A DNA stretch of 64,000 nucleotides from Shewanella mesophila (GCF_019457515.1 NZ_CP080421.1:3100001-3164000); one strand, 5' to 3'; positions 9,498 through 21,014 are shown, numbered from the stretch's first letter. Made by a program: numbers and translations. The notes: generated from the sequence alone by a model not told the origin.

Positions 9498-9524
9498 AAG
9501 AGATAAAATCAAAGGAATTGGAAA

Positions 9525-10628
9525 ATGATGAACAATACATTGAAAGCTATTCTGCTTACTTCAATGCTTCCATTTGCAGCTAATGCAGCTCAAGAACTCA
9601 GCCCTTGGTATGTCGGTGGTGGTTTAGGTTTAAATAATTATGAACCTAATTGCGACCAAAAAACCATGAAGGTCTGTGGTGAAGACGAACCTTATGCCTG
9701 GGACGTTTTTGGTGGTTACCTATTTAACGACTACTTCGGTGTTGAGCTAGGCTATCGCGATCTAGGTCGTGCCGAATGGGTAGACTACTCAAATAAACTC
9801 AACGATGTTGGCGCACGCGGCATGACATTAGGTCTCGTCGGTTTCTGGCCAATTGCTGATAAGTGGAGCCTATCGGCAGAAGCTGGGGCAATGAACTACC
9901 TACTCTCAAACAACAAGCAGTGGGGCAGCGAGTATTACAGTGACAGTGGCGTCGCACCATATATTGGCGCAGGTATTGGTTATAACTTTACTGAAAACCT
10001 CAAGCTACAAGCTAAGTATCGCCGTTATGAAAACTTAGATGAAGACAAGTGGAATACCCTTGAAATGGAGAGTAACTACTATGGCCTAGAGTTAAGTTAT
10101 CGTTTCGGTAGCTCAGCGCCAGCAGTAGTCCCAGCGCCAGTCACTGCAACGCCACTCGATACTGATAATGATGGCGTTGATGATGACATGGATAAGTGTG
10201 CAGACACTCCAGCAAACCATCAAGTAGATTCAAGCGGTTGTAGCATTTACAAAGAAGTGACAGAGAAACGTGATGTCGGTTCTATTCTGTTTGCCAATAA
10301 CTCATCTGTTGTTAAAAGTGAATCATACGAGCGTATAGAGAAACTAGCTAACTACATGAACCAAAACCCACGTTCGACTGTCGCCATTTCAGGCCACGCT
10401 TCTAACGTAGGTAACCCTAATTACAACATGGCACTATCAGAACGTCGCGCTGCCGCTGTGGCCGATATTTTGGTAAATAAATATGGCATCAGCCAAGATC
10501 GAGTGACTTCTAAAGGTTACGGTGTAACACAACCCGTCATCGAAGGTAGTTCAGCCGAAGCTAATAAAGCTAACCGTCGTATAGAAGCGCATGTTACAGG
10601 TGTTCGCAAAGAAGCTTTAATTAAGTAG
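9525..10628 (+). CDS. OmpA-family outer membrane protein
   Basis: 367 residues. Signal peptide to about residue 21 (FAANAAQ); an eight-strand OmpA-like beta barrel follows to about 200, with alternating aromatic strands and the terminal YYGLELSYRFG. A proline/alanine hinge leads to a thrombospondin type-3 calcium repeat (DTDNDGVDDDMDKC, about 213-227), then the periplasmic OmpA/MotB peptidoglycan-binding domain (about 250-360; SGHASNVGNPNYNMALSERRAAAV). It should anchor the outer membrane to peptidoglycan. Two ATG codons are adjacent; AAGGA precedes them. Flanked by terminators, thus probably monocistronic. Confidence 0.93.
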   Translation: MMNNTLKAILLTSMLPFAANAAQELSPWYVGGGLGLNNYEPNCDQKTMKVCGEDEPYAWDVFGGYLFNDYFGVELGYRDLGRAEWVDYSNKLNDVGARGMTLGLVGFWPIADKWSLSAEAGAMNYLLSNNKQWGSEYYSDSGVAPYIGAGIGYNFTENLKLQAKYRRYENLDEDKWNTLEMESNYYGLELSYRFGSSAPAVVPAPVTATPLDTDNDGVDDDMDKCADTPANHQVDSSGCSIYKEVTEKRDVGSILFANNSSVVKSESYERIEKLANYMNQNPRSTVAISGHASNVGNPNYNMALSERRAAAVADILVNKYGISQDRVTSKGYGVTQPVIEGSSAEANKANRRIEAHVTGVRKEALIK

Positions 10629-10665
10629 CTATCGCTTGTTCGATACTCAATATTGCTAAATGAAT

Positions 10666-10696
10666 AAAAAATCGCTGCCCTCGCAGCGATTTTTTC
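10666..10696 (+). terminator. Terminator of the OmpA-like gene
   Basis: Stem AAAAATCGCTG / CGCAGCGATTTTT followed by T's. Confidence 0.9.
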
Positions 10697-10904
10697 CTGT
10701 AACAAGTTAAGGGGTATACTCTTAAAACAACTCAACAAAACTCGCGGAACACCAAAGTACAATCACGGGGTTCGTTTTACCGATATTTAGCAACTTTTCT
10801 GTAATTTTTTTTCAATCATGGTTGGAAATATCGGCGAAATCGCGTCTAATAGCTGTTAGTAAACAACATAACTTAAGCTGCTTCTTAAGAAGGATGTAAT
10901 TTTC

Positions 10905-11861
10905 ATGACTAATACACTAGAGCAATTCAAATCTATCACCACTATTGTTGCCGACACCGGCGACATCGAAGCCATCAAACGATACCAGCCACAAGACGCT
11001 ACCACCAATCCTTCTTTAATTCTCAAAGCAGCTCAAATTCCTGAATACCAGCATTTAATTGACAACGCGATCGAATGGGCAAAGAGCCAAAGCGATGATC
11101 TAACGCAACAGATTGAAGATGCAGGTGACAAATTAGCGGTTAACATCGGTCTTGAAATCTTAAAAATTGTCCCTGGCCGTATCTCTACTGAAGTCGATGC
11201 AAGACTATCGTTCGATAAAGAGGCTTCTATTGAGAAGGCTCATAAACTAATCAAACTGTACCAAGAAGCAGGAATTGATAAATCTCGTATTCTCATTAAG
11301 CTTGCTTCTACTTGGGAAGGCATTTGTGCGGCCAAACAACTTGAACAAGAAGGTATCAACTGTAACCTCACCTTATTGTTCTGTTTTGCTCAAGCACGAG
11401 CATGTGCTGAAGCTGGGGTCTATCTAATTTCGCCATTTGTTGGACGTATTCTCGATTGGTACAAGAAAGATACAGGGCTCGATTATAGTGCAAGCGAAGA
11501 TCCAGGTGTTGTGTCTGTTACCAATATCTACAACTATTATAAGCGTCATGACTTTAAGACTGTAGTGATGGGAGCGAGCTTCCGTAATACAGGAGAAATC
11601 ATCGAGCTAGCTGGCTGTGATCGCCTGACCATAGGCCCAGCATTGCTTGAAGAGATGGCCAACGCTAACACGCCTGTAGTCCAGAAGCTAAAACCAGCAA
11701 CTGAAATCGTGGCACCAGATGCGCCAATGACAGAAGCACAATTCCGCTGGGAGTTTAACGAAGAGCCGATGGCAGTAGAGAAGCTAGCCGAAGGTATCCG
11801 TAACTTTGCTGTAGACCAAGGTAAACTTGAGCAGATGCTAAAAGCGCAACTACAAGGCTAA
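10905..11861 (+). CDS. tal: Transaldolase
   Basis: 318-residue class I transaldolase of the pentose phosphate pathway; transfers a dihydroxyacetone unit from sedoheptulose 7-phosphate to glyceraldehyde 3-phosphate. [14 protein letters not shown] near residue 32 and the Schiff-base lysine K132 in [12 protein letters not shown] are visible, as is [10 protein letters not shown]. Start ATG with AAGGAT upstream. The stop is 14 bases before pgi and there is no terminator between them, so tal-pgi form an operon linking hexose and pentose phosphates. Confidence 0.97.
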   Translation: MTNTLEQFKSITTIVADTGDIEAIKRYQPQDATTNPSLILKAAQIPEYQHLIDNAIEWAKSQSDDLTQQIEDAGDKLAVNIGLEILKIVPGRISTEVDARLSFDKEASIEKAHKLIKLYQEAGIDKSRILIKLASTWEGICAAKQLEQEGINCNLTLLFCFAQARACAEAGVYLISPFVGRILDWYKKDTGLDYSASEDPGVVSVTNIYNYYKRHDFKTVVMGASFRNTGEIIELAGCDRLTIGPALLEEMANANTPVVQKLKPATEIVAPDAPMTEAQFRWEFNEEPMAVEKLAEGIRNFAVDQGKLEQMLKAQLQG

Positions 11862-11875
11862 CGGTTGGAGATATT

Positions 11876-13513
11876 ATGACAATGCTTACTCAAAGCTCAT
11901 TCTGGTCTAAGCTAGCGGAACACAGTGCCAAGCTGCCACACATGCGGTCACTATTTGAGTCTGATCCACAGCGCTTTGACAAGATGTCAATGTCGGCATG
12001 TGGACTCTTTCTCGATTACTCGAAAAATAGAGCCGATGATGAAACTCTTAAATTACTTTTCTCTCTAGCACAGGAGAGCAACTTAACCGATAAAATAAAC
12101 GCCATGTTTAACGGTGAGATCATCAATAACACCGAAAAGCGAGCAGTATTGCATACGGCACTACGCGCCAGTGCTGAGCAGACAATTATCGTCGATGGAA
12201 TTAATATCGTTCCAGAAGTTAAGCAAACACAAGCTAAAATGGCTAGATTTGTCGATGCCGTCACTTCGGGGCAATGGAAGGGTTATACAGGTAAAGCGAT
12301 AACCGACATTGTGGCAATAGGTATTGGCGGCTCTTTCTTAGGCCCTAAAATCGTCACCCAAGCACTACGCCCCTATTGGAATAAATCTCTTAACTGTTAC
12401 TTTGTTGCAAATGTCGACGCGAGTTCTCTCTGTGAGAAGCTACGCCTTGTCGATCCAGAAACGACATTGTTCGTCATGTCTTCTAAATCATTTGGCACCC
12501 AAGAGACACTAACCAATACTCTGAGCGCTAAAGAGTGGTTCCTTAATAACGGCGGCACTCAGTCCGATGTAGCGAAACATTTTGTTGCTGTGACTTCAAA
12601 TGTCACTAAAGCAACAGAGTTTGGTATGGATGCCGACAACATCTTCCCAATGTGGGACTGGGTCGGTGGACGTTATTCACTCTGGTCAGCAATAGGCCTG
12701 CCTATCGCACTGTTAGTCGGCATGGACAACTTTTATGCATTGCTAGAAGGTGCTAAAGAGATGGATGATCATTTCTTAAATGCGCCACTAGAAAGCAATA
12801 TGCCAGTGATCATGGGTCTATTCTCATTGCTGTATGGCAATTTTCATCATGCCCAGTCGCATGTCGTACTCACTTACGACCATTATCTTCGTGGACTGCC
12901 TGCCTATTTCCAGCAGCTCGATATGGAGAGTAACGGTAAGTCGGTTACTATAGATGGCACTGAAGTTGACTACACTACAGGCCCTGTTATCTGGGGAGGA
13001 GAAGGTACAAATGGCCAACACGCGTATCACCAACTCATTCACCAGGGAACGGCACTCATTCCTGCAGATTTCATTCTACCATTGCAAAGCCATAACCCAT
13101 TAGGCGAGCATCATGTACAATTAGCCTCAAACTGTTTTGGCCAAACTCAGGCTATGATGCAAGGGCGAACCTACGATGAAGCCTTGGCAGAATTGAGCGC
13201 TAGCAAGTTAACTGATGACGAAAAAACATTGATCGCTAAACATAAGGTAATGCAAGGCAATAAGCCTAGTAATACGATTTTGATGGACAAGTTAACACCA
13301 TCAAGTTTAGGCGCCTTGATCGCCTTATATGAGCACAGAACATTTGTTCAGGGCGCAATATGGGACATCAACTCATTCGATCAGTGGGGCGTAGAATTAG
13401 GTAAAATATTAGGTAATGATGTTCTAGCGAAACTGCAAGCCAGTAAAGATTCAACCGAACTCGATGCTTCAAGCAATGGACTCATCAATATATTTAGAGC
13501 CAATCACATCTAA
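11876..13513 (+). CDS. pgi: Glucose-6-phosphate isomerase
   Basis: 545-residue cytosolic enzyme interconverting glucose 6-phosphate and fructose 6-phosphate. Signatures [19 protein letters not shown] and [20 protein letters not shown] hold the sugar-phosphate and catalytic residues; the C-terminal VELGK carries the conserved lysine. Start ATG 11876 is preceded by TTGGAG at six bases; an ATG two codons later is possible. Second gene of the tal-pgi operon, closed by a strong terminator. Confidence 0.97.
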   Translation: MTMLTQSSFWSKLAEHSAKLPHMRSLFESDPQRFDKMSMSACGLFLDYSKNRADDETLKLLFSLAQESNLTDKINAMFNGEIINNTEKRAVLHTALRASAEQTIIVDGINIVPEVKQTQAKMARFVDAVTSGQWKGYTGKAITDIVAIGIGGSFLGPKIVTQALRPYWNKSLNCYFVANVDASSLCEKLRLVDPETTLFVMSSKSFGTQETLTNTLSAKEWFLNNGGTQSDVAKHFVAVTSNVTKATEFGMDADNIFPMWDWVGGRYSLWSAIGLPIALLVGMDNFYALLEGAKEMDDHFLNAPLESNMPVIMGLFSLLYGNFHHAQSHVVLTYDHYLRGLPAYFQQLDMESNGKSVTIDGTEVDYTTGPVIWGGEGTNGQHAYHQLIHQGTALIPADFILPLQSHNPLGEHHVQLASNCFGQTQAMMQGRTYDEALAELSASKLTDDEKTLIAKHKVMQGNKPSNTILMDKLTPSSLGALIALYEHRTFVQGAIWDINSFDQWGVELGKILGNDVLAKLQASKDSTELDASSNGLINIFRANHI

Positions 13514-13523
13514 ATGCCCCTCA

Positions 13524-13552
13524 AGAAAAGCCAGTTTTAACTGGCTTTTTTG
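13524..13552 (+). terminator. tal-pgi terminator
   Basis: Stem AAAAGCCAGTT / AACTGGCTTTT with two-base loop and T-run. Confidence 0.92.
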
Positions 13553-13732
13553 TTTTTCACAGACAAGATCACCAGCCCACATCGATTTAACCACCAACTG
13601 TAGAGCAAAACCTCAGTTTTGATTCATAAAAAGTTTACCCCAACTTAACAATATTGAAACATTTCTCTTGCACCATAAATTGGAAATGTGATATTTAATT
13701 GTTGAGAAAAAATACAACAACAGGAGGTTACC

Positions 13733-13924
13733 ATGAATCGTTTAGATTATGGTAGTGCGCTAGATGATACCATCATTGAAAGACCAAACAGTCGTTCGCG
13801 AAGCTCCAATAAGAAGCGAAAATGGCGCGAGATAGAGGCTATAAAAGAGAAACATCGTTTACTTAAAGAGCTTCAGGATATAGACAGCAACTTCGAATAT
13901 GATTTTGATAATCTCCTGATGTAA
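13733..13924 (+). CDS. DUF3545 family small protein
   Basis: 63-residue charged protein of unknown function. The central KKRKWREIEAIKEKHRLLKEL is the conserved core of DUF3545, found in marine gammaproteobacteria; the tail is acidic. No signal peptide or membrane segment; helix-forming and basic in the middle. An excellent ribosome binding site (AGGAGG, 6 bases before ATG) and its own terminator show that it is expressed. Function not known. Confidence 0.88.
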   Translation: MNRLDYGSALDDTIIERPNSRSRSSNKKRKWREIEAIKEKHRLLKELQDIDSNFEYDFDNLLM

Positions 13925-13930
13925 TACCAG

Positions 13931-13960
13931 AAAAAATAGCGCCTAAGGCGCTATTTTTTA
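13931..13960. terminator. Bidirectional terminator, DUF3545 / hemerythrin
   Basis: Stem AAAATAGCGCC / GGCGCTATTTT with three-base loop, A-run on one side and T-run on the other, between converging genes. Confidence 0.9.
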
Positions 13961-14500
13961 TTCTTCTGCTTTAGCTATATACTCTCTTAACTCTTCAAAC
14001 AGGGCATTGTCATCGTCGCTAAATAGCGGATCACTAATGAGGCGCTCTTGGCATTGAGCCTCGACGACTTTCCAATCCTCATCACTCATACCCGCTTTCC
14101 ATTTAGGAAAAAGCTCTGCTTCTTCGTAGATTAAATGTTCTTTCTGGATAGTAACATACTCGCGCAACGAATCACTCAACACCTCATTTTGCACAGGTAC
14201 GTCGCTTAAAATTAAATTAAGCGTTGTCATCAACTGATACGAACACTCTATCAAACTTGTGTGTTCTTTCCCAAGTTGTCGCTGGATAGCTTCCTGTGGA
14301 TGTTGCTGCATATAATAGTCATTTATCAAATCTTCCAAAGGATGATGACTATGTTCAGCATAACTTTGCATATACTCAATGATATCCCTAATGAGATTAA
14401 AATTTATCGCCTCTGCATTTTCCAATCTTTGCTGCTTGTTATGCAATATCTTTAACAGTATCGCGATATGTTTATGATCGTTATGAAGCCTTGTTAACAT
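13958..14500 (-). CDS. Hemerythrin (HHE) domain protein
   Basis: 180-residue helical protein. HNDHKHI near the N-terminus, YAEHSHHPLED, LGKEHTSL and KEHLIYEEAELFP supply the spaced His/Glu ligands of a hemerythrin-type di-iron site. Such proteins bind oxygen or NO or serve iron-sulfur repair; the exact role is not evident. The frame opens at 14542, but GGAGG lies five bases before the ATG at 14500, just ahead of the first ligand helix, so I take that start. Single gene. Confidence 0.88.
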   Translation of the reverse strand: MLTRLHNDHKHIAILLKILHNKQQRLENAEAINFNLIRDIIEYMQSYAEHSHHPLEDLINDYYMQQHPQEAIQRQLGKEHTSLIECSYQLMTTLNLILSDVPVQNEVLSDSLREYVTIQKEHLIYEEAELFPKWKAGMSDEDWKVVEAQCQERLISDPLFSDDDNALFEELREYIAKAEE

Positions 14501-14841
14501 CGCCACCTCCATATTTCTGAACGCTCTAGTTACTATAGTCAATTGTTGAATATTTACTCACACTAATCTGTTCCTAGTTGAAACTACCTGACCAAGATCA
14601 AAAAAATTAACATTAATTTAGCACCTTAACTAATAATGCATACTGTAACCATTAATTAATAGCGATGCTTGGCCAATCACGCTCCTTTGCACCAAGCATT
14701 AACCACAGTCTCGTGTTACCATTGTAAATTCATTACGACGCTGGAAAAACTGCATGCCTTTATACGATTGAGTTAACTCAATAGGCCTTGCTCTCCAGTG
14801 CTCCGTTTTCATCAAACACTGTCAGTTTGCAAAATTTAACT
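14501..14841. promoter_or_regulatory. hemerythrin/nfo divergent gap
   Basis: Two symmetrical sequences stand out: ATGCTTGG / CCAAGCAT (14665-14672 and 14692-14699) and a perfect 16-bp palindrome ATTGAGTTAACTCAAT at 14767-14782, 60 bases before the preferred nfo start. No coding sequence supported. Confidence 0.5.
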
Positions 14842-15696
14842 ATGTCAAAAACGCATTGGATTGGCGCACATGTAAGCGCATCTGGAGGCATTGCTAACGC
14901 CCCACTCAACGCAAAAGAGATTGGTGCGAATGCTTTTGCACTATTTACTAAAAACCAACGACGTTGGCAGGCCGCGCCACTGTGTCCTCATCAGATAGAC
15001 GCCTTCCACCAAAACTGTATTGATGCGGCGATTCCTGTTGAAGCGATACTGCCTCATGACAGTTATCTGATTAACTTGGGACATCCTGGTAATGAGCAAC
15101 TAGAAAAGTCACGACAAGCCTTTTACGACGAAATGGACCGCTGTGAACAGATGGGACTAAAGCTGCTAAACTTTCACCCTGGCAGCCATCTTAAACAGAT
15201 AAGCGTCGATGAATGTTTGGCAAAAATAAGCGAATCTATAAACCTTGCCCTAGACCGTTCCACAAGCGTCACCGCTGTCATCGAAAATACCGCTGGGCAA
15301 GGATCTAACTTAGGCCATAGCTTTGAGCAACTCGCACAAATTATCAACGGCGTTGAAGACAAGAGTCGTGTTGGCATCTGTATTGATACCTGCCATATGT
15401 TTGCTGCAGGCTACGATCTTTCCTCTCAGGCAGCCGCAAAAAATAGCTTTGATGAATTTGATAATATTGTCGGATTCGAATATTTGAAAGCTATGCATCT
15501 CAATGACAGTAAAACCCCGTTAAACAGTCGTGTCGATAGGCATCAATCACTCGGAGCGGGTTACATTGGTAGCGAAGGATTTAGTTACATAATGACATTG
15601 CCCGCGACACAAAATATTCCGCTTATTTTGGAAACGATCGATCCAGCTATTTGGCCCCAAGAGATTAACTGGTTGCGTAACCAAGCCAAGGGCTAA
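14842..15696 (+). CDS. nfo: Endonuclease IV (AP endonuclease)
   Basis: 284-residue tri-zinc TIM-barrel enzyme that cuts DNA at abasic sites in base excision repair. [10 protein letters not shown] at the N-terminus, the histidine/glutamate ligands in [40 protein letters not shown] and LETIDP are all present. The frame is open from 14788, but family members start immediately before [10 protein letters not shown], so ATG 14842 (MSKTHW) is preferred, although its ribosome binding site is poor. Tail overlaps the converging lipoprotein gene by four bases. Confidence 0.94.
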   Translation: MSKTHWIGAHVSASGGIANAPLNAKEIGANAFALFTKNQRRWQAAPLCPHQIDAFHQNCIDAAIPVEAILPHDSYLINLGHPGNEQLEKSRQAFYDEMDRCEQMGLKLLNFHPGSHLKQISVDECLAKISESINLALDRSTSVTAVIENTAGQGSNLGHSFEQLAQIINGVEDKSRVGICIDTCHMFAAGYDLSSQAAAKNSFDEFDNIVGFEYLKAMHLNDSKTPLNSRVDRHQSLGAGYIGSEGFSYIMTLPATQNIPLILETIDPAIWPQEINWLRNQAKG

Positions 15697-15974
15697 ATCA
15701 GGCATTTGTAGACTACTGCGAGCACTCGCGTTTGGTCGCTGTCTTCAAGATGATCGACATGCAGCCAAACAATATGAGTGCTTAATAACGCTTCACCTTG
15801 GTGCTTAGCACTGATTTTTGCCTCTTTAACGCCATACTTTCCTCTAGCAACGCCTGTAACCATAGCAAAACTGTCACAATGGGCCACCTCGAAGTCATAG
15901 GCTTCATTTATACGAGAATCGAGCTCTGGTTCGTTTGCTGCGCAGCCTGCAAACAATTCAATGACCACTAGCAA
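15693..15974 (-). CDS. Small lipoprotein, 5' end probably frameshifted
   Basis: The frame encodes a mature domain that starts at a lipobox cysteine (LFAGC) and ends [24 protein letters not shown], weakly resembling the DUF4156/RcsF-like lipoproteins. As it stands it has no ATG, only a TTG without ribosome binding site, and a signal peptide with no positive charge, cut off by an in-frame TAA. Adding one A in the AAA at 15986-15988 would give GTG-initiated [17 protein letters not shown] behind an AGGTG, a normal lipoprotein signal. A one-base deletion or sequencing error is the simplest reading. Confidence 0.6.
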   Translation of the reverse strand: MLVVIELFAGCAANEPELDSRINEAYDFEVAHCDSFAMVTGVARGKYGVKEAKISAKHQGEALLSTHIVWLHVDHLEDSDQTRVLAVVYKCLI

Positions 15975-16184
15975 AATAATTGTTTAAACACATCACACCT
16001 GCAGAGTATATATTTGCAAAATAATGAAATTTAATCAGTTTATGAGTGATAACTATCACCTAAATGGATTCTACAAAGTTATATTTAGCAACATTCATTA
16101 TAAAAAGCGCAGCAGGAAAAACCCTGTAACTAATAAGATAAAAAAATGAGCCTAGAGATGTAGGGGGATTTACAAGTTAAAAAC

Positions 16185-16221
16185 AAAAAGAGCCAAGTAA
16201 AATAACTACTTAGCTCTTATA
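16185..16221 (-). terminator. thrABC operon terminator
   Basis: On the minus strand AAGAGCTAAGTA pairs with TACTTGGCTCTT, followed by TTTGTTTTT, about 20 bases after the thrC stop. Confidence 0.85.
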
Positions 16222-16239
16222 AATGTCGATTTACAAACC

Positions 16240-17520
16240 TTATAAGATTGCAAATAGATGTGCTTTTAAATCGGCAAAATTAGCGTCCATCGATGCAGAC
16301 AAAATTGGCTTATCTTTCACCGCTTCCAATTCTGGCGGCAATGCAACTTTAATATCGAGTGCTTGTTCAACCACATCTTTAAACTTAGCAGGATGAGCTG
16401 TACCCAAGAAAATCCCCGCTTCTTTGTCTTCCATGGTTAACGACAAAGCTTTAGCTGCGATAGCGGCATGAGGCTCGGACAGATAACCAGCGTGATACAA
16501 TTGAGCTAAAGAGTCCTGAGTATCAGACTCTGACAATCCGATGCCGGTAATATCAGCTAGACTCCACCCCATAGCTTCCACTATGGCCTCAACTCTAGGC
16601 CAGTTACTTGGCTCAGACACATCCATCGCATTCGACATTGTGGCAACTGTCTGATGAGGTAGCCAATCACCAAGGGCTAAATAACGTGGCACGGTATCGT
16701 TGCTGTTAGTTGCAGCGACAAAGCGTTTTATAGGGAGCCCCATCGCTCTTGCAAACAATCCCGCCGTAAGGTTACCAAAATTACCACTTGGTACCGCGAT
16801 AACAGGATCGCAGTCATTAGTAAGCTTAAACTGTGCTACGGCCTCAAAGTAATAACAAATTTGGGCGAGTAAGCGGCTAATATTAATTGAGTTTGCCGAA
16901 TTTAAATGCAGATCCTCACGAACATCACGATCCTCAAATGCCGCTTTAACTAGGTCTTGACAGGCATCAAAATCCGATTCGACTGAAACCGTATGAATAT
17001 TTCGTCCTAACGTGGTAAACATCTTTTCTTGCAATAGGCTAATTTTCCCTTTGGGGTATAACACCACTACTTGGATCTTATCTAGCCCATAAAACGCATC
17101 TGCTACCGCGGCTCCGGTATCTCCAGAGGTGGCGGTTAAAATGGTAATTTTATCTTCAGAGGCCAACGCATTAAGACACTGAGCCATAAACCTCGCGCCA
17201 AAGTCCTTAAAAGCTAAGGTCGGGCCATGAAAAAGCTCTAGGCAATAGCGATTATCGTCGGCTTTAACTAAAGGCAACTCGAAGTTAAATGCATTTTCAA
17301 CTAACTCATCTACCCTTTCTTGACCCAACTCTTGGGCTAACCAAGCCCCCATAATATGTTTCGAACGCTCAACAAATGGCATTGCCAGTAGTTCATCCAC
17401 ATTATCTAACACTGGGATCAACGTGGGGAAAAACAGCCCTCTATCGCGGCCTAATCCAAGTTTTACCGCCTCGGTAAAACTGACTTTCTGAGACGGGTGT
17501 TTTAAATTATATAGTTCCAT
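16240..17520 (-). CDS. thrC: Threonine synthase
   Basis: 426-residue PLP enzyme converting O-phosphohomoserine to threonine, the last step of the pathway. GPTLAFKDFGARFMAQ holds the PLP lysine near residue 108; TATSGDTGAAVADAF and VPSGNFGNLTAGLFA form the phosphate and cofactor loops; FLGTAHPAKF is the family C-terminal motif. Length matches E. coli ThrC (428). Third gene of thrABC, 28 bases after thrB, followed by the operon terminator. Confidence 0.97.
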   Translation of the reverse strand: MELYNLKHPSQKVSFTEAVKLGLGRDRGLFFPTLIPVLDNVDELLAMPFVERSKHIMGAWLAQELGQERVDELVENAFNFELPLVKADDNRYCLELFHGPTLAFKDFGARFMAQCLNALASEDKITILTATSGDTGAAVADAFYGLDKIQVVVLYPKGKISLLQEKMFTTLGRNIHTVSVESDFDACQDLVKAAFEDRDVREDLHLNSANSINISRLLAQICYYFEAVAQFKLTNDCDPVIAVPSGNFGNLTAGLFARAMGLPIKRFVAATNSNDTVPRYLALGDWLPHQTVATMSNAMDVSEPSNWPRVEAIVEAMGWSLADITGIGLSESDTQDSLAQLYHAGYLSEPHAAIAAKALSLTMEDKEAGIFLGTAHPAKFKDVVEQALDIKVALPPELEAVKDKPILSASMDANFADLKAHLFAIL

Positions 17521-17548
17521 CTTTTACGCCTTAACTGGTTAATAATGC

Positions 17549-18484
17549 TCAATCCACTCGACGAGTGCCTTGGGTATCAATCTGACATATATGAGAAAAA
17601 CCCATACTTGGTTTTATATAGTGACTATCAAGCCATGCTTTCGCGGCTTTAGCAGTATCAAGATCATCTGTCACAGAAAACAGCGTTGGGCCACTTCCCG
17701 AGATCCCTGTCGTTAACACGCCCAGCTCGGCTAACGATTCACGCGCCAGCTCATAACCTGGGATCTCACTCGCGCGATAGGGCTCAGCAAGAACATCCTT
17801 TAATACTGCAATAGCCAATGGGGCGTCTTGCTTATAGCTGGCATGAACGAAGGCACTTAAATAGCGGCCAAAATCGATAGCCACCGATTTATCGTAAACT
17901 TCAGGCAGTAACGCGCGCATCTTAGCGGTCGATAATGAAATCCCTGGGTAAGCGACCACCCAATACCACTGTTTAAAAACAGGTAAGCCTTCGCATATTG
18001 AAGTTGGAGTATCGAGCATCAACTGCATTCCCCCTAAATAACTGGGAGCGACATTATCGTAGTGTATAGAGCCACTAATTCTCCCTTCAAACTCCCCCAT
18101 TAACCTTAGCAGTGCCTGTTGATCATAGGGACGTTCAAAATATTCATTTAGCGCGTATAAAGCCGCTACAACGGAGGATGCACTGGAACCTAAGCCACTA
18201 CCCACAGGCAGGTTTTTTTCCAATGTCATAGCAATACCAACATCGAGGTCTAATTGCGCTAAGAAAAATTCAGCGCATTGATAAACAATATTCTCCTTGG
18301 GATCGACAGGAAGTTTAGTGGCCCAATGTCCTGTCAATGACAAAGAGATCCCAGACGAGTTCGATTCGATGCTGACTCTGTCCCCCAAAAGAGTGCCATC
18401 GATAGGGGCTAATGCTGCACCAAGTAAATCAAACCCAACACCAACATTTCCCATCGATGCTGGGGCGTAAACTGTTAGACTCAT
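17549..18484 (-). CDS. thrB: Homoserine kinase
   Basis: 311-residue GHMP kinase that phosphorylates homoserine with ATP. The glycine-rich ATP loop [17 protein letters not shown] (about 90-106) and the C-terminal [13 protein letters not shown] are diagnostic. Its ATG overlaps the thrA stop (ATGA), indicating translational coupling. Confidence 0.97.
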   Translation of the reverse strand: MSLTVYAPASMGNVGVGFDLLGAALAPIDGTLLGDRVSIESNSSGISLSLTGHWATKLPVDPKENIVYQCAEFFLAQLDLDVGIAMTLEKNLPVGSGLGSSASSVVAALYALNEYFERPYDQQALLRLMGEFEGRISGSIHYDNVAPSYLGGMQLMLDTPTSICEGLPVFKQWYWVVAYPGISLSTAKMRALLPEVYDKSVAIDFGRYLSAFVHASYKQDAPLAIAVLKDVLAEPYRASEIPGYELARESLAELGVLTTGISGSGPTLFSVTDDLDTAKAAKAWLDSHYIKPSMGFSHICQIDTQGTRRVD

Positions 18485-20949
18485 ACCCCCATCTCCCTTG
18501 TCCAGTTTAGTGTTCTTAGCAGATCGGCAAACGCTCCTGCTGCAGTCACATCTGTGCCGGCACCATATCCTCTAAGCACAAATGGAATTGGCTGATAATA
18601 ACGACTGTAGAAAGCAAGTGCATTTTCACCGCCTTTAACACTATAAAGAGGGTCATTTGCATCAACCTCAACAATCTTAACTCGGCAACCTTGATCATCT
18701 ATCTGACCAACATAACGAAGCACTTTCCCAGCTGCTTTCGCATCGGCGACTCGCTGCGCTATCTCTTCATCAAGCTTGGATAGATTTTGCATAAATGATT
18801 CGACATCACCGGATGAATCAAAATGAGCTGGTAAAACAGGCTCAACGAGGACATCACTCAGCTCGATTTCCATGCCCACTTCACGGGCTAAAATGAGTAC
18901 CTTGCGCGCAACATCCATACCGCTAAGATCATCTCTAGGGTCCGGTTCGGTAAAACACTTTTCTCGCGCGATTTTTGTTGCCTCAGACAAAGTCATGCCC
19001 TCATCTAACATTCCAAAAATGTATGATAATGAGCCAGAAAGAATACCGTTAAACCGCTGTAATTTATCGCCAGCGAACAACAACTTTTTCAAGTTATCGA
19101 TCACTGGCAAACCCGCACCGACCGTGGTTTCATAAAGGAACTGACGACGCTGCTTTAGCGCTGTTTGGCGCAGAGCGCGGTAATAGCCCAGGTCACGAGT
19201 ATTGGCCTTCTTATTTGGCGTCACCACATGAAGCCCTGCGTTCATGACATCTATGTATTTGTCAGAGACATAATTACTCGAAGTACAATCAACCAATACT
19301 GGGTTTAACAGTTGCTGATCTTTGGCCCAAACCAACATTTGGTCTAAATCGCAACTTTGCTGGCTATCGGACAATAGCCCCTGCCAATGGGTTAAATCGA
19401 CACCTTGGGCATCGAGCAGCATCTGTTTAGAATTAGCGATACCGCAAACTCTAATGGTGATGTGTTGCTGCTTTAACATCTCAGATTGCTGCTTAATCTG
19501 TTCGAGCAATCCTGCACCCACGTTGCCACACCCAACAAGAAACACATCGAGATAATGTTGAACGTCGAAGAAGCTTTGGTGACAAGCCGCGATGGCATGC
19601 TTAGTTTTACGCAGCTCAATGACCGCCGAAATAGAGCGCTCAGATGACCCTTGAGCAATAGCGACGATGTTAACATTTGCCTGTGCCAATGCTTGGAAAA
19701 ACTTACCCGCAACCCCTTTATGGGTGCGCATGCCATCACCAATCAGTGACACTATCGCCAAATTATGGCGCATCTCTATCTCTTCAAGAATGTCACTCTT
19801 GAGCTCCAATTCGAACTCGAGCTCTAAGGCTTGGCGCACTTTGTTAGCATCTTGAGTGGCGACACAAAAACTGATGCTGTATTCAGATGAACTTTGAGTG
19901 ATCAAAGATACCGACACCCCGGAGCGAGATATTGCGCCGAGCGTGCGACTCGCCATGCCGACCATGCCCTTCATCCCAGGCCCAGCAATATCAAACATGG
20001 TTTGATCATCTAAGTTTGAGATGGCCTTAACATTCAGCCCAGTCTCATCGGCTTGATTAGAGACTAAGGTACCAGGAGCCTCAGGATTAAAACTATTACG
20101 AATATAACAAGGGATATGGTACTGAGCGATAGGAGAAATCGTCTTAGGGTGAAGCACTTTTGCGCCAAAATAAGAGAGCTCCATCGCCTCTTGGTAACTA
20201 AGCTGTGTGAGTAACTTGGCATCAGGGACAACTCTAGGATCTGTGTTGTAAACTCCATCTACATCGGTCCAGATCTCACAACAACTGGCACCAATACAAG
20301 CCGAAAGCACCGCCGCAGAATAATCTGACCCATTACGACCAAGTGTTACGATACGGCCGTCTTTATCACCAGCGGTAAATCCAGGCATGACCCAAACCTG
20401 GTGAGCATCGAGTGATAAGGCTGCAAATCGTTGCTTACTAGCAACAATATCAACCACAGACTCAAGCACTTCTCCAGAACCTAAGAATAACTGCTGTGGT
20501 ACTAATTGATTGGCAGAAATCGAGCGAGCTAACATTAGCTGCTCCATTAATGCTGCCGACATTTTCTCACCGCCAACTACGATTTCTGCACGAACATAAT
20601 CGGGACACTCTCCCAATAAAACAACACCTTGTAACTTATCTTTCCAGAGAGAGAGTTGTTTATCTAAAACCCCTTGGAGTCCCTGCAACTGCTTTGGTGT
20701 TAATTTGTCCTCTGCGGCTTTTGCCCATAAATCATCAAATACACGTTTAACACTTTCTAGCACTGGCACAAATTCACCACCAGCGATAGCAAGATCAACC
20801 ATCTCTAACAAACCATTGGTCACAGTTGCTGGCGCCGACAGCACAACAGCAATGCTTTCCTGCTGCGCACTATTGGCCACGATATCGGCTGCGCTACTAA
20901 AACGTTGCCAATTAGCAAGCGAGGTACCGCCAAACTTCATCACTTTCAT
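18481..20949 (-). CDS. thrA: Bifunctional aspartokinase I / homoserine dehydrogenase I
   Basis: 822-residue fusion catalysing the first and third steps of threonine synthesis. The aspartokinase domain begins KFGGTSLAN and includes [12 protein letters not shown]; two ACT regulatory modules span about 310-460 ([27 protein letters not shown]); homoserine dehydrogenase starts at the NAD(P) loop [12 protein letters not shown] near 470 and holds SGSLSYIFG and GxDVARK. Threonine feedback inhibition is expected from the family. RBS AAGGAG precedes the ATG. First structural gene behind the thrL attenuator. Confidence 0.97.
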   Translation of the reverse strand: MKVMKFGGTSLANWQRFSSAADIVANSAQQESIAVVLSAPATVTNGLLEMVDLAIAGGEFVPVLESVKRVFDDLWAKAAEDKLTPKQLQGLQGVLDKQLSLWKDKLQGVVLLGECPDYVRAEIVVGGEKMSAALMEQLMLARSISANQLVPQQLFLGSGEVLESVVDIVASKQRFAALSLDAHQVWVMPGFTAGDKDGRIVTLGRNGSDYSAAVLSACIGASCCEIWTDVDGVYNTDPRVVPDAKLLTQLSYQEAMELSYFGAKVLHPKTISPIAQYHIPCYIRNSFNPEAPGTLVSNQADETGLNVKAISNLDDQTMFDIAGPGMKGMVGMASRTLGAISRSGVSVSLITQSSSEYSISFCVATQDANKVRQALELEFELELKSDILEEIEMRHNLAIVSLIGDGMRTHKGVAGKFFQALAQANVNIVAIAQGSSERSISAVIELRKTKHAIAACHQSFFDVQHYLDVFLVGCGNVGAGLLEQIKQQSEMLKQQHITIRVCGIANSKQMLLDAQGVDLTHWQGLLSDSQQSCDLDQMLVWAKDQQLLNPVLVDCTSSNYVSDKYIDVMNAGLHVVTPNKKANTRDLGYYRALRQTALKQRRQFLYETTVGAGLPVIDNLKKLLFAGDKLQRFNGILSGSLSYIFGMLDEGMTLSEATKIAREKCFTEPDPRDDLSGMDVARKVLILAREVGMEIELSDVLVEPVLPAHFDSSGDVESFMQNLSKLDEEIAQRVADAKAAGKVLRYVGQIDDQGCRVKIVEVDANDPLYSVKGGENALAFYSRYYQPIPFVLRGYGAGTDVTAAGAFADLLRTLNWTREMGV

Positions 20950-20985
20950 ATCATTCTCCTTGTACCACGCACCCTAGAAACAAAA

Positions 20986-21014
20986 AAGCCCGCTCCTTGG
21001 TGGGGAGCGGGCTT
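20986..21014 (-). terminator. thr attenuator terminator
   Basis: Minus-strand stem AAGCCCGCTCC / GGAGCGGGCTT with T-run, between thrL and thrA. Its formation would depend on ribosome progress through the Thr/Ile codons of thrL. Confidence 0.93.
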
